Below, one piece after another: positions 1 to 5,674 of a stretch of DNA of 7,720 bases (the stretch's first letter is position 1; each line of letters opens with the position of its first letter). The stretch is from assembly GCA_027026055.1 (NCBI GenBank), contig JALVPA010000009.1, positions 1-7,720 on the forward strand, written 5' to 3'. The translations under genes and the position numbers were made by a program. This DNA is from Campylobacteraceae bacterium. Its GTDB lineage: Bacteria > Campylobacterota > Campylobacteria > Campylobacterales > Sulfurovaceae. The notes below the pieces were generated by a model. It was not told the origin of the DNA and made no database searches. It saw only the letters and a program-made list of their open reading frames with translations.

Positions 1-1
1 A

Positions 2-364
2 CGATGGATAGGGGCATTGGATAGAAACATCCAACAAAATATCACCGAAAAACTTCAAAAGAGTCTCTCCTCGTATACCTTTTTGACGGAACCTTGGAAC
101 GAACCGATCTCGGCGCGATATCGCCTCTACGTGCATATCGACAGATTCGAGACCGATGCGAAAGGTCGAGGGATACTTTCCGGAAGATGGGCGTTTGTGG
201 ATATCGACAACAACAGACTTATCAATGGTCGCGGATTTTTATACGTTTCGGAGGATAACGTATCCGAGAAACATTCGATGAGGGTCGCACTATTGAGCCG
301 GTTGTTGGACAGATTGGGCGAAGATATCGTAAAAACGTTAAGAACGGTACTGTCGGATCGATAA
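2..364 (+). CDS. PqiC/YmbA-like ABC-transport auxiliary lipoprotein, C-terminal part
   Basis: The reading frame is open from the first bases of the window (R-W-I-G-A-L-D...) to a TAA at 362-364, so the N-terminus with its expected lipobox lies upstream. The TTG at 17 is only an internal codon. The visible 120 or so residues match the C-terminal layout of the PqiC/YmbA (ABC-type transport auxiliary lipoprotein) family: an RW near the start, a helix, a YRLYVHIDRFE strand, then a G-x-L-x-x-RWAFVD strand and a closing helix with LLDRLGEDIV. Proteins of this family are outer-membrane-anchored periplasmic lipoproteins that work with MCE (MlaD/PqiB) proteins and MlaE/MlaF-type ABC permeases in phospholipid transport across the envelope. 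In related bacteria the gene commonly ends such an operon; the upstream genes are not visible here, so the operon is inferred. The next gene's ATG overlaps its stop. Confidence 0.72.
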   Translation, partial: RWIGALDRNIQQNITEKLQKSLSSYTFLTEPWNEPISARYRLYVHIDRFETDAKGRGILSGRWAFVDIDNNRLINGRGFLYVSEDNVSEKHSMRVALLSRLLDRLGEDIVKTLRTVLSDR

Positions 365-534
365 TGTACTCTTACGCCTCTTCGATAGAGATATATCCGA
401 AGCCGAGTTTCGAGCCGTTGGAAAACTGGAAAGTCGAAATCGACGAGCAGAGAGGTTGTTGGAAGCGGAAAAGATTGAAAACGTCAATAGTGTCGTTCGT
501 TTTTATACCACGTTGGTTTGGCACGGTTTGTTGA
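364..534 (+). pseudogene. probable displaced 5' end of the 456-833 gene (frameshift)
   Basis: An ATG at 364-366 overlaps the preceding TAA (TAATG), the usual geometry of a translationally coupled gene. Read in this frame it gives about 30 plausible residues (MYSYASSIEIYPKPSFEPLE, then N-W-K-V-E-I-D-E-Q-R), followed by a basic, low-quality stretch and a stop at 532-534. From about 450-456 onward the coding-like sequence is in the frame one base earlier. The simplest reading is one gene running 364-833 that has lost a single base between roughly 440 and 460; a sequencing or assembly error would look the same. I see no canonical slippery heptamer for programmed -1 frameshifting at that place. 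The product is not recognised. Confidence 0.45.
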
Positions 535-833
535 ATCCGTTGGAGGTGCTTTCGCGTATCGTACATTTTTCTTCCTACGATACGATAGAAACGACGGAGC
601 TTTTTTATTACGAATCGGCATGTTATCGTCATCTACGATTACGCCGAAGCGAAGATAAAAAAACGAAAAAGGTTTTGAGTGCGGAAGAGGATTTTTATCG
701 TAAAAACATGATACGTCAACTCTTCAAGATTGAAAAAAATGAATCGCGTTTTGTGTTTTTACGAGCAAATTACGAGCGTATCACGGGCGATAGGTTCAGA
801 TATGATCATTTTAGCGAAGGATTGTTACTTTGA
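456..833 (+). CDS. hypothetical protein, likely lacking its true N-terminus
   Basis: This frame encodes a mostly helical, charged protein of about 125 residues with many aromatic residues, e.g. VVRFYTTLVWHGLL, ELFYYESACYRHLRLRR and FYRKNMIRQLFKIEKNE. It has no signal peptide or membrane segment, so it is probably cytoplasmic. It lacks Cys clusters or a recognisable catalytic motif, and I do not recognise the family. The only usable start in frame is the TTG at 456 (no good ribosome binding site), and the frame is open back to a TAA at 339-341 without an ATG or GTG. This supports the idea that its real start is the ATG at 364 in the other frame. It lies directly downstream of the PqiC-like gene and is probably cotranscribed with it. 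It ends 49 bases from the convergent outer-membrane protein gene. Confidence 0.6.
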   Translation: MLEAEKIENVNSVVRFYTTLVWHGLLNPLEVLSRIVHFSSYDTIETTELFYYESACYRHLRLRRSEDKKTKKVLSAEEDFYRKNMIRQLFKIEKNESRFVFLRANYERITGDRFRYDHFSEGLLL

Positions 834-854
834 CGTCGCGAGAAAATTTCGCTC

Positions 855-875
855 AAAAAAAGTCGGAAGTTCGAC
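855..875 (-). terminator. intrinsic terminator of the outer-membrane protein gene
   Basis: On the minus strand, just after the TAA of the barrel gene (883-885), a short stem GTCG...CGAC (862-875) is followed by seven T residues (855-861 on the plus strand read as A). The stem is only 4-6 base pairs with a small loop, so it is a modest terminator, but position and U-tract fit. The convergent + gene has no comparable T-run after its stop. Confidence 0.5.
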
Positions 876-882
876 GTGTCGC

Positions 883-1542
883 TTAGAAAGCGAACGTGAT
901 ACCGACGTTGATGGAGTCGATGGTATAGTCGATTTGAGAGAAGGCCTCGTCGTCATAATAGCGCATATAATCAAGGAAAAATCTTGTGCGCGTACCGTCG
1001 ACGATACTGTCGCCCGCATCGAAACTTATCCCGAGACCCCATTGCCATTCGTTGGAAGACATGTCGCCGACGTTGTCGATATCCATCCGTACGTGTCCGT
1101 ATCCGAGTAGCGCATAGATGCCGACATTCTCGACTTCGTATTTGGGTTTGAAATAAAGACCGTAGTTGGACATGTCGCCGCCCCAAGAGGAAGACTCTTC
1201 GTAAATCGCACTGTCGTAATCGAAATCGATATCGCTTACGGTCGTGGTGAAACGCGCTTCGAGTGCGAACCAACGGTTGAAGTCGTACCCCGCGACAAGA
1301 TCGATATTGTGTCCCGTCGCATCCATATCGATACGGTTTCCGAAAAATGCGGGGTGGACATCGATGCTCGCTTGCATGTAGGAGTATCCCAAACCGAGAT
1401 AGAAGTTCCCTGGGAGCGACTCTTGCAACTGCGCGTCGTTCAAGGCTTTGTAGGAGTCGTTCCCGTAAGCGGGATAGCTTTTTGCCTGTGCCGTAGAGAG
1501 AAGTGCCGCCGCCGCGACGAGTGATGCTACGATACGTTTCAT
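883..1542 (-). CDS. outer-membrane beta-barrel protein (OmpA/OMP_b-brl-like porin fold)
   Basis: The 219-residue product starts with a clear Sec signal peptide (MKRIVASLVAAAALLSTAQA, predicted cleavage after AQA at residue 20). After a short linker of about 25 residues it shows alternating hydrophobic/polar strands: NFYLGLGYSYMQASI, HNIDLVAGYDF, FALEARFTTTV, NYGLYFKPKYE, GIYALLGYGHVRM, WQWGLGISFDAG, RTRFFLDYMRY and SINVGITFAF. That is about eight strands, and the C-terminal residue is Phe, the usual signal for Bam-dependent barrel assembly. Loops are rich in Asp and Ser, as expected for surface loops. It resembles small 8-stranded barrels of the OMP_b-brl type and has no OmpA peptidoglycan-binding domain. 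The start at 1542 is chosen because it begins the signal peptide and is preceded by AAAGGGG at good spacing; an in-frame ATG at 1581 would add 13 unlikely residues. The specific role is unknown. Confidence 0.82.
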   Translation of the reverse strand: MKRIVASLVAAAALLSTAQAKSYPAYGNDSYKALNDAQLQESLPGNFYLGLGYSYMQASIDVHPAFFGNRIDMDATGHNIDLVAGYDFNRWFALEARFTTTVSDIDFDYDSAIYEESSSWGGDMSNYGLYFKPKYEVENVGIYALLGYGHVRMDIDNVGDMSSNEWQWGLGISFDAGDSIVDGTRTRFFLDYMRYYDDEAFSQIDYTIDSINVGITFAF

Positions 1543-1558
1543 GTTGTGCCCCTTTGTT

Positions 1559-1582
1559 GAATATGGCGAATATTCTATCATA
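1559..1582 (-). promoter_or_regulatory. promoter with inverted repeat upstream of the outer-membrane protein gene
   Basis: In the 71-base gap between the antiporter stop and the barrel-gene start, the minus strand carries TGATAGAAT: an extended -10 (TG-A-TAGAAT, hexamer at 1572-1577) with no good -35. Overlapping it is a perfect inverted repeat GAATAT-GGCGA-ATATTC (1559-1575), which covers the -10 and the likely start point near 1565. It may be an operator. Promoter assignment is by motif only. Confidence 0.42.
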
Positions 1583-1613
1583 ATTACAATTACTTTTTCT
1601 TACGACGCGCGTG

Positions 1614-2828
1614 TCAATACGCTTTTTTCTTTTTTATGTATCTTGCATAACGTATCGCCAGCGGTTGCGCACTCAGTCCGTGCAAAACGATACTGAGCAA
1701 TATCGTCAACGAGGCGACAGCGAAAATCTTTTCGTGCCCTTCAATCGTTTCAAGCGTATGCACCGCAACCAAGATATAGAGTATCGAGGCGATACCTCTG
1801 GGACCGAACCAGCCGTAAAAGAGTCGCGTGGGCATATCGACGGACATAAAGCCGAAGCCGAGTATCACGGGTATCATACGCAATAGCGTCAAACTCAAGA
1901 TAGCGTACAAAAGAGCGTTCGTATCCCAGTAGGTATAAGTGGCGGGGATAAATACCAAACCGAAAATCAAAAACGACACCATAATGAAGAGTTCGCCTTC
2001 GCTTTCTGCGAAAAGTTCCACGCGATGGCGTAACCTCGCGCTGGTATTGCCGAGAAAGAGTCCGGAAAAGAAAGCGGCGATATAGCCGTTACCGTGGAAG
2101 AACTCGGCGAAATAGAAGGCGAATATCGCCAACGCGACCGGAGCGAGATTGGCGTATTGGTGCGCCATCCAACCTTTTTCAAGCGCTTTGTGCATGATAC
2201 GCGCACCAATCCTGCCTACAAATGCACCCGCCGCCGCACCGAAAAGAATTTGTTGCGTGATATAGCCAACCCATCCGCTTTGGGCTTGTTCGCTTCCCGA
2301 GCTTATCATCGCCAAAACCGTCAGTAATACGGGAAATACGATACCGTCGTTTAGTCCGCTTTCGACGTTGATGGTGTTGCGTACCGTTTCGGGGATACGC
2401 TTGTCGCTGACCACCGCTTTGCCGAGTGCGGCGTCGGTAGGCGCCAAAATAAGCGCCAACAAAAGCACGTAAAGCGTCTCTTCGTTCGGAAAAAAGCGCA
2501 GTCCTACCGCCGTCGACACGATAATGGTGACGGGCAAGGCGACGAAAAGCAGGCGAAACGGCAATCTCCAATGTTGCCTGAGGCGGGCAATATCCAGTGC
2601 CGCCGCATCGCTGAAAAGCACGATAATAAGCGTAATTTCCGCGAGGACTTGCACCGCGTCGGCATTGAAGCGGATGGGCTTGCCGCCGAGTACGAGGGGA
2701 GAGAGCAGTACGCCAACCGCCGTAAATATCATCGGTCCGGAAACGTTGCGTTTGGAAAGCCATCCCGAAAAGACGCCGTAGCCGAGTATAAGCAGACTGA
2801 TACCCAAAAAGACGAGATGTTCGTGCAT
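1614..2828 (-). CDS. CPA1-family Na+(K+)/H+ antiporter
   Basis: This 404-residue inner-membrane protein is built almost entirely of hydrophobic segments (about 11-12 helices), matching the Na+/H+ exchanger domain over its full length. Family landmarks are visible: LFSDAAALDI (71-80) followed by the LR pair, LAPTDAALGKAVV (128-140) with the Asp of the transport site, and ESGLNDGIVFP (156-166) with the Asn-Asp pair (160-161) typical of electroneutral CPA1 members such as NhaP. There is no C-terminal TrkA/RCK or UspA domain, so it is a minimal exchanger. It would exchange cytoplasmic Na+ or K+ for H+; which cation cannot be told from sequence. The start at 2828 lies one base after the TAA of the NodT-like gene, so translation is probably coupled. 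An in-frame ATG at 2882 would overlap that gene and add a non-membrane stretch. It is the last gene of the operon. Confidence 0.88.
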   Translation of the reverse strand: MHEHLVFLGISLLILGYGVFSGWLSKRNVSGPMIFTAVGVLLSPLVLGGKPIRFNADAVQVLAEITLIIVLFSDAAALDIARLRQHWRLPFRLLFVALPVTIIVSTAVGLRFFPNEETLYVLLLALILAPTDAALGKAVVSDKRIPETVRNTINVESGLNDGIVFPVLLTVLAMISSGSEQAQSGWVGYITQQILFGAAAGAFVGRIGARIMHKALEKGWMAHQYANLAPVALAIFAFYFAEFFHGNGYIAAFFSGLFLGNTSARLRHRVELFAESEGELFIMVSFLIFGLVFIPATYTYWDTNALLYAILSLTLLRMIPVILGFGFMSVDMPTRLFYGWFGPRGIASILYILVAVHTLETIEGHEKIFAVASLTILLSIVLHGLSAQPLAIRYARYIKKKKAY

Positions 2829-2829
2829 C

Positions 2830-4221
2830 TTATCGCGCTTTTTCGGGAATGACGCGGCAAGCGATACGCTCGAAGCTCTCACCTAATGCAAGATGGAGAT
2901 TAATACGGTTGACGAGGCGTTGTTTGTGAATGTCGAGTTGGCGTATACGCGCATCGATCCATTTGCTTTGTACGGTGAGTACGTCGATATAGCTGCCTTG
3001 TCCGATGTCGTAGTTGGCCTTGGTCATCTCGTAGGCTTGTTTGTATTCGCGTACCATCGCGCTGATATAGCGATAACGTGCGGCAAGTTGCCTTTCGAGC
3101 GCCAAAGCGTTTTCGACCTCTTTATAAGCTTCGAGTACCGTTTTTTGATAGCGAGCGATTGCCGCGCGTTGCTCCGCCGTCGCGGCGTCTATCTTGGCTT
3201 GGATCGCGCCGGCGTCGAATATCGGCATAAAAAGCCCGCCGATGAGTTTTGCCATCGTATCTTGCAACACGTCTACGCCCGCTTGAGCGCCGAGGGTGAT
3301 GGACGGCAAGCGGAGTTTGCTTACCGCGTCGCGATTGTGAAACGCCGCGGCGACTTCGAGTTGTGCGGCGATAACGTCGGGTCGGTTGTTGAGCAGATCG
3401 AGCGGAACGCCGTGGGGAATTGCTTTCGGTACCGCGGGAAGGTTGCGAGCTTTGAGCTTATTGGCCGGGTAACGTCCCATCAAAGTTTCAAGCGCACGGG
3501 TATCGCGTTCTTTTCGGGAAAGTAACGAGATTTTCAAATCTCGCGCTTCGGCGAGCATGGCGTTGATCATATGGACGTCGCGTTCGTTGCCGCTTCCTAT
3601 CTCCGCACGTTTGCGTAGGATGCGTTGCGCCTCTTTTTGTAACGCGACGATGTCGGAAGCAAAACGATAGGTCATCTTGTCGGCGGAGACGGTGTACCAG
3701 AGTTTGGCTGCGGTAGCTGCGAGCGACTGTCGTGCCCACTCGTAATAGAAAACATTCGAAACGAGTGCAGCCTTATCGCGTGCGTTTGCATCGGATATTT
3801 TTCCCCAGATATCTGGTTCCCAGTTGAGTGCCAAGACGATATTTCCGCGTCCGTGTTTGCCTTGCGCTTCCCAACTGCGTTGGGTATAGTTGCCTTGAAG
3901 ATTGAGTTTGGGTATCGACTCCGAAAGCCCGAGGCGCAGTATCGCTTCGCTTTGCGCTACGCGCTCCGCGGCTATGTGCAAATCGGGGTTGTGGCGTAGG
4001 GTTTCGTAGACGATATGTTCAAGCGTTTTGTCGTGAAAGCTACGCAACCAGGCGTGTTTCGTCTGTTGTACGTTTGTACACTTTGCGGAAGCATAGCGGT
4101 CTGGAACGGTATGATTTGCGGGCAAAGGGTGTAAAACGGGGCGGGGTTTCGTATCGGTGCTACATCCGTTTATCACCGCCATCAGCGAGAGGCCGCAGAG
4201 CGTGAGGGTCGTTTTTTTCAT
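2830..4221 (-). CDS. NodT-family outer-membrane efflux lipoprotein (TolC-like)
   Basis: The 463-residue product begins with a lipoprotein signal (MKKTTLTLCG..., lipobox I-N-G-C with the lipidated Cys at residue 20). It then has the two repeated OEP domains of the TolC/NodT superfamily, roughly 60-255 and 270-450. Typical NodT motifs are present: WLRSFHD near 58, LNWEPDIWGK (132-141), LLNNRPDVIAAQ (276-287), LRLPSITLGAQAG (303-315), MPIFDAGAI (332-340), YKEVENALA (366-374) and YDIGQGSYIDVL (404-415). It should trimerise into an outer-membrane channel with a long periplasmic tunnel. The ATG at 4221 is preceded by AGAAGGAG at good spacing, inside the 15-base gap after the adaptor gene. Immediate neighbours are the HlyD adaptor upstream and the antiporter downstream, so it is the exit duct of a tripartite exporter whose pump is not obvious. 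Confidence 0.92.
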   Translation of the reverse strand: MKKTTLTLCGLSLMAVINGCSTDTKPRPVLHPLPANHTVPDRYASAKCTNVQQTKHAWLRSFHDKTLEHIVYETLRHNPDLHIAAERVAQSEAILRLGLSESIPKLNLQGNYTQRSWEAQGKHGRGNIVLALNWEPDIWGKISDANARDKAALVSNVFYYEWARQSLAATAAKLWYTVSADKMTYRFASDIVALQKEAQRILRKRAEIGSGNERDVHMINAMLAEARDLKISLLSRKERDTRALETLMGRYPANKLKARNLPAVPKAIPHGVPLDLLNNRPDVIAAQLEVAAAFHNRDAVSKLRLPSITLGAQAGVDVLQDTMAKLIGGLFMPIFDAGAIQAKIDAATAEQRAAIARYQKTVLEAYKEVENALALERQLAARYRYISAMVREYKQAYEMTKANYDIGQGSYIDVLTVQSKWIDARIRQLDIHKQRLVNRINLHLALGESFERIACRVIPEKAR

Positions 4222-4236
4222 TCGATACTCCTTCTA

Positions 4237-5193
4237 TCAATGAAAACGTAAAAAGTATTGCCAACTCATCATACGCAGCAGTATCTTTCGAATGATTGCC
4301 ACATGGCTCCAAAATCCCTCTTGTGCTCCGTAAACGGCTGCGATGGCGTCGACACCGAGCGGAAGTCCCAGCGAAGAGATATTTTGATCGAGTTGGATGA
4401 TGACGGGAATTTGCCCTTCGGGTAAAGCGCGCGAGACGGAGTACATGTTGCGGTTGATATTGAGTTCGCCTTCGGCGAGCGCGGGAAGTATCCGTTTGAC
4501 CTTACCTTGGAAAGTACGCCCAGGTATAGAAGGAAAGATCACTTCGGCGGGATCGCCCGCTTTGATATTGGTGACGGGTTCGGGACCGAAACCGGCGATG
4601 AGCGTAGCGGAGTTGCTGTCGACGAAAGTCATCGCGGGCAGTGCGGGTATCGTAACCGCCATCTGTCCCGGTCTGACGCGCATATGCGTCACGAAACCGT
4701 CGGTCGGCGCTTTGACCGTACAACTTTCGAGATCGAAACGCGCATCGGCCAATTTCGCCTTGAGTACGGCCACCTCTTTTTCCCAATCGTATACTTCAAA
4801 TTTCGAACCCCCTGCCGCTTGGCGTAAGCGTTTCGTGTCTTCGAGACGTTGTTGCGCATATTTTAGTTGCGCTTCTATCTCGTCCACTTTGGCTTGATAG
4901 GGGGTGGGGTCGATTTTGAAAAGAACGGTGCCTTTTTTTACGGGAACGTTAGGTTCCACGTCGATCTCTATTACTTTACCGCGAACGTTGGGTACGATAC
5001 CCGTCGTGACGAAATAGACGCGTGCGCTTCGCGAGCCGGGATGAAAATAGGCCATTCCCATCAGCATACTTCCTATCAGTACCACACCGCCGAGCACGGC
5101 GGTGGTGAGCGACCATTTGTTGACGGGAATCTTAAAGACCTTGAAAACGATCCAGCAGAAGGTGATATAGGTCAGCAGCATCAACGTTTCCAT
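4237..5193 (-). CDS. yiaV: YiaV-like HlyD-family periplasmic adaptor (membrane fusion protein)
   Basis: This 318-residue protein has a hydrophobic N-terminus with two segments (about 2-20 and 30-50, joined by KIPVNKWS). It continues with the first lipoyl half (about 62-98, GKVIEIDVEPNVPVKKGTVLFKIDP region), a helical hairpin (about 98-155), the second lipoyl half (about 157-190, TVKAPTDGFVTHMRVRPGQ region), and a beta-barrel domain with AGDPAEVIFPSIPGRTFQGKV (212-232). The two-segment N-terminus, the IPVN motif and the C-terminal RKILLRMMSW closely resemble E. coli YiaV as I remember it. The helical hairpin is short, roughly 25 residues per arm, so the protein is about 60 residues shorter than the E. 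coli one. Its ATG shares one base with the TGA of the yiaW-like gene (TGATG), and the NodT-like gene follows 15 bases on. It should bridge an inner-membrane partner to the NodT channel; substrate unknown. Confidence 0.88.
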   Translation of the reverse strand: METLMLLTYITFCWIVFKVFKIPVNKWSLTTAVLGGVVLIGSMLMGMAYFHPGSRSARVYFVTTGIVPNVRGKVIEIDVEPNVPVKKGTVLFKIDPTPYQAKVDEIEAQLKYAQQRLEDTKRLRQAAGGSKFEVYDWEKEVAVLKAKLADARFDLESCTVKAPTDGFVTHMRVRPGQMAVTIPALPAMTFVDSNSATLIAGFGPEPVTNIKAGDPAEVIFPSIPGRTFQGKVKRILPALAEGELNINRNMYSVSRALPEGQIPVIIQLDQNISSLGLPLGVDAIAAVYGAQEGFWSHVAIIRKILLRMMSWQYFLRFH

Positions 5194-5603
5194 CAGGCTT
5201 CTCCTTCCGCACGGGTATTTGTATCGGTTTTTGTTAGTATCGTTTCCGTCTCACGAAGTTTCTTTTCGAGCGCTTCGACTTTTTTGGAGAGGGTTTCTAT
5301 TGTTTTGAGTTGGCCTTTGAGCTCTTCGGAGGGTTCGATTTGTACCGTCTCCATCCCCCATCCTTTGCCGGGTTTGTAGAGATACGCCCAGATCCATAAA
5401 AAAGGCCAAATGACATGAAGCAAAAAGAGGCTCACCCATCCGGCGATATGGATGGCGTCTTGATGCGGATGTTCGCGCTTTTTCGCGATCTCGTAAGGAA
5501 TGTCGTGGATATAGATCACCAAATAGATGAGAAAAATCGACACCGTGACGAAAACGCCGAGTGCGACGAAATCGAGGGTGCGAGGATCGATTGCCATAGC
5601 CAT
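5193..5603 (-). CDS. yiaW: YiaW-like DUF3302 inner-membrane protein
   Basis: This 136-residue protein has two membrane helices (about 11-33 and 54-76) joined by a charged, His-rich loop (HDIPYEIAKKREHPHQDAIH), and a C-terminal coiled coil (about 92-124, repeated L/V heptads with Lys and Glu). The block IHIAGWVSLFLLHVIWPFLW followed by IWAYLYKP and GWGM is the hallmark of the DUF3302 family, E. coli YiaW. In E. coli yiaW also precedes yiaV, so the pair is conserved across phyla, but its biochemical role is not established. By analogy with small partners such as AaeX it may be an assembly factor or inner-membrane anchor for the adaptor. The start at 5603 is supported by AAAGGAG six bases upstream; longer in-frame starts would run back through the promoter into mqnX. 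It is the first gene of the four-gene operon. Confidence 0.88.
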   Translation of the reverse strand: MAMAIDPRTLDFVALGVFVTVSIFLIYLVIYIHDIPYEIAKKREHPHQDAIHIAGWVSLFLLHVIWPFLWIWAYLYKPGKGWGMETVQIEPSEELKGQLKTIETLSKKVEALEKKLRETETILTKTDTNTRAEGEA

Positions 5604-5636
5604 GAAGTACTCCTTTTGTGTCGTATCTTTCGTCTC

Positions 5637-5674
5637 ATTATAACGCAAAAAGGGTATAAAGGTCATACATGACC
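5637..5674 (-). promoter_or_regulatory. promoter of the yiaW-yiaV-nodT-antiporter operon with overlapping palindrome
   Basis: On the minus strand a perfect -10 TATAAT (5637-5642) is preceded at 18 bases by ATGACC (5661-5666, 4 of 6 to TTGACA). That -35 is one arm of a perfect palindrome GGTCAT-AC-ATGACC (5661-5674) which also contains the TGA stop of mqnX (5663-5665). A protein bound to the palindrome would block the -35, so it is a candidate operator. The same sequence could also form a small hairpin (GGTCA-TGTA-TGACC) followed by TTTAT at the end of the mqnX message. Confidence 0.6.

Noticed and set aside
838..852. GCGA...TCGC inverted repeat as terminator for the + strand gene
   Set aside because: It has only four base pairs and is followed by A residues, not T, on the + strand.
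1612..1617. TTGACA on the minus strand as -35 of the outer-membrane protein gene
   Set aside because: The hexamer is perfect but lies about 34 bases from the -10 (TAGAAT), far beyond a workable spacer, and overlaps the antiporter stop.
2179..2763. A 194-codon minus-strand open frame overlapping the antiporter gene
   Set aside because: It is an out-of-frame reading of the antiporter, rich in Arg, His and Gly, with no membrane helices or start signals.
2893..3525. A 210-codon open frame on the + strand
   Set aside because: It lies wholly antisense to the NodT-like gene, whose protein matches its family over the full length; the + strand product has no recognisable domain, signal or ribosome binding site.
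4397..4897. A 166-codon + strand open frame
   Set aside because: It is antisense to the YiaV-like adaptor and shows a low-complexity Ser/Arg-rich product typical of shadow frames.
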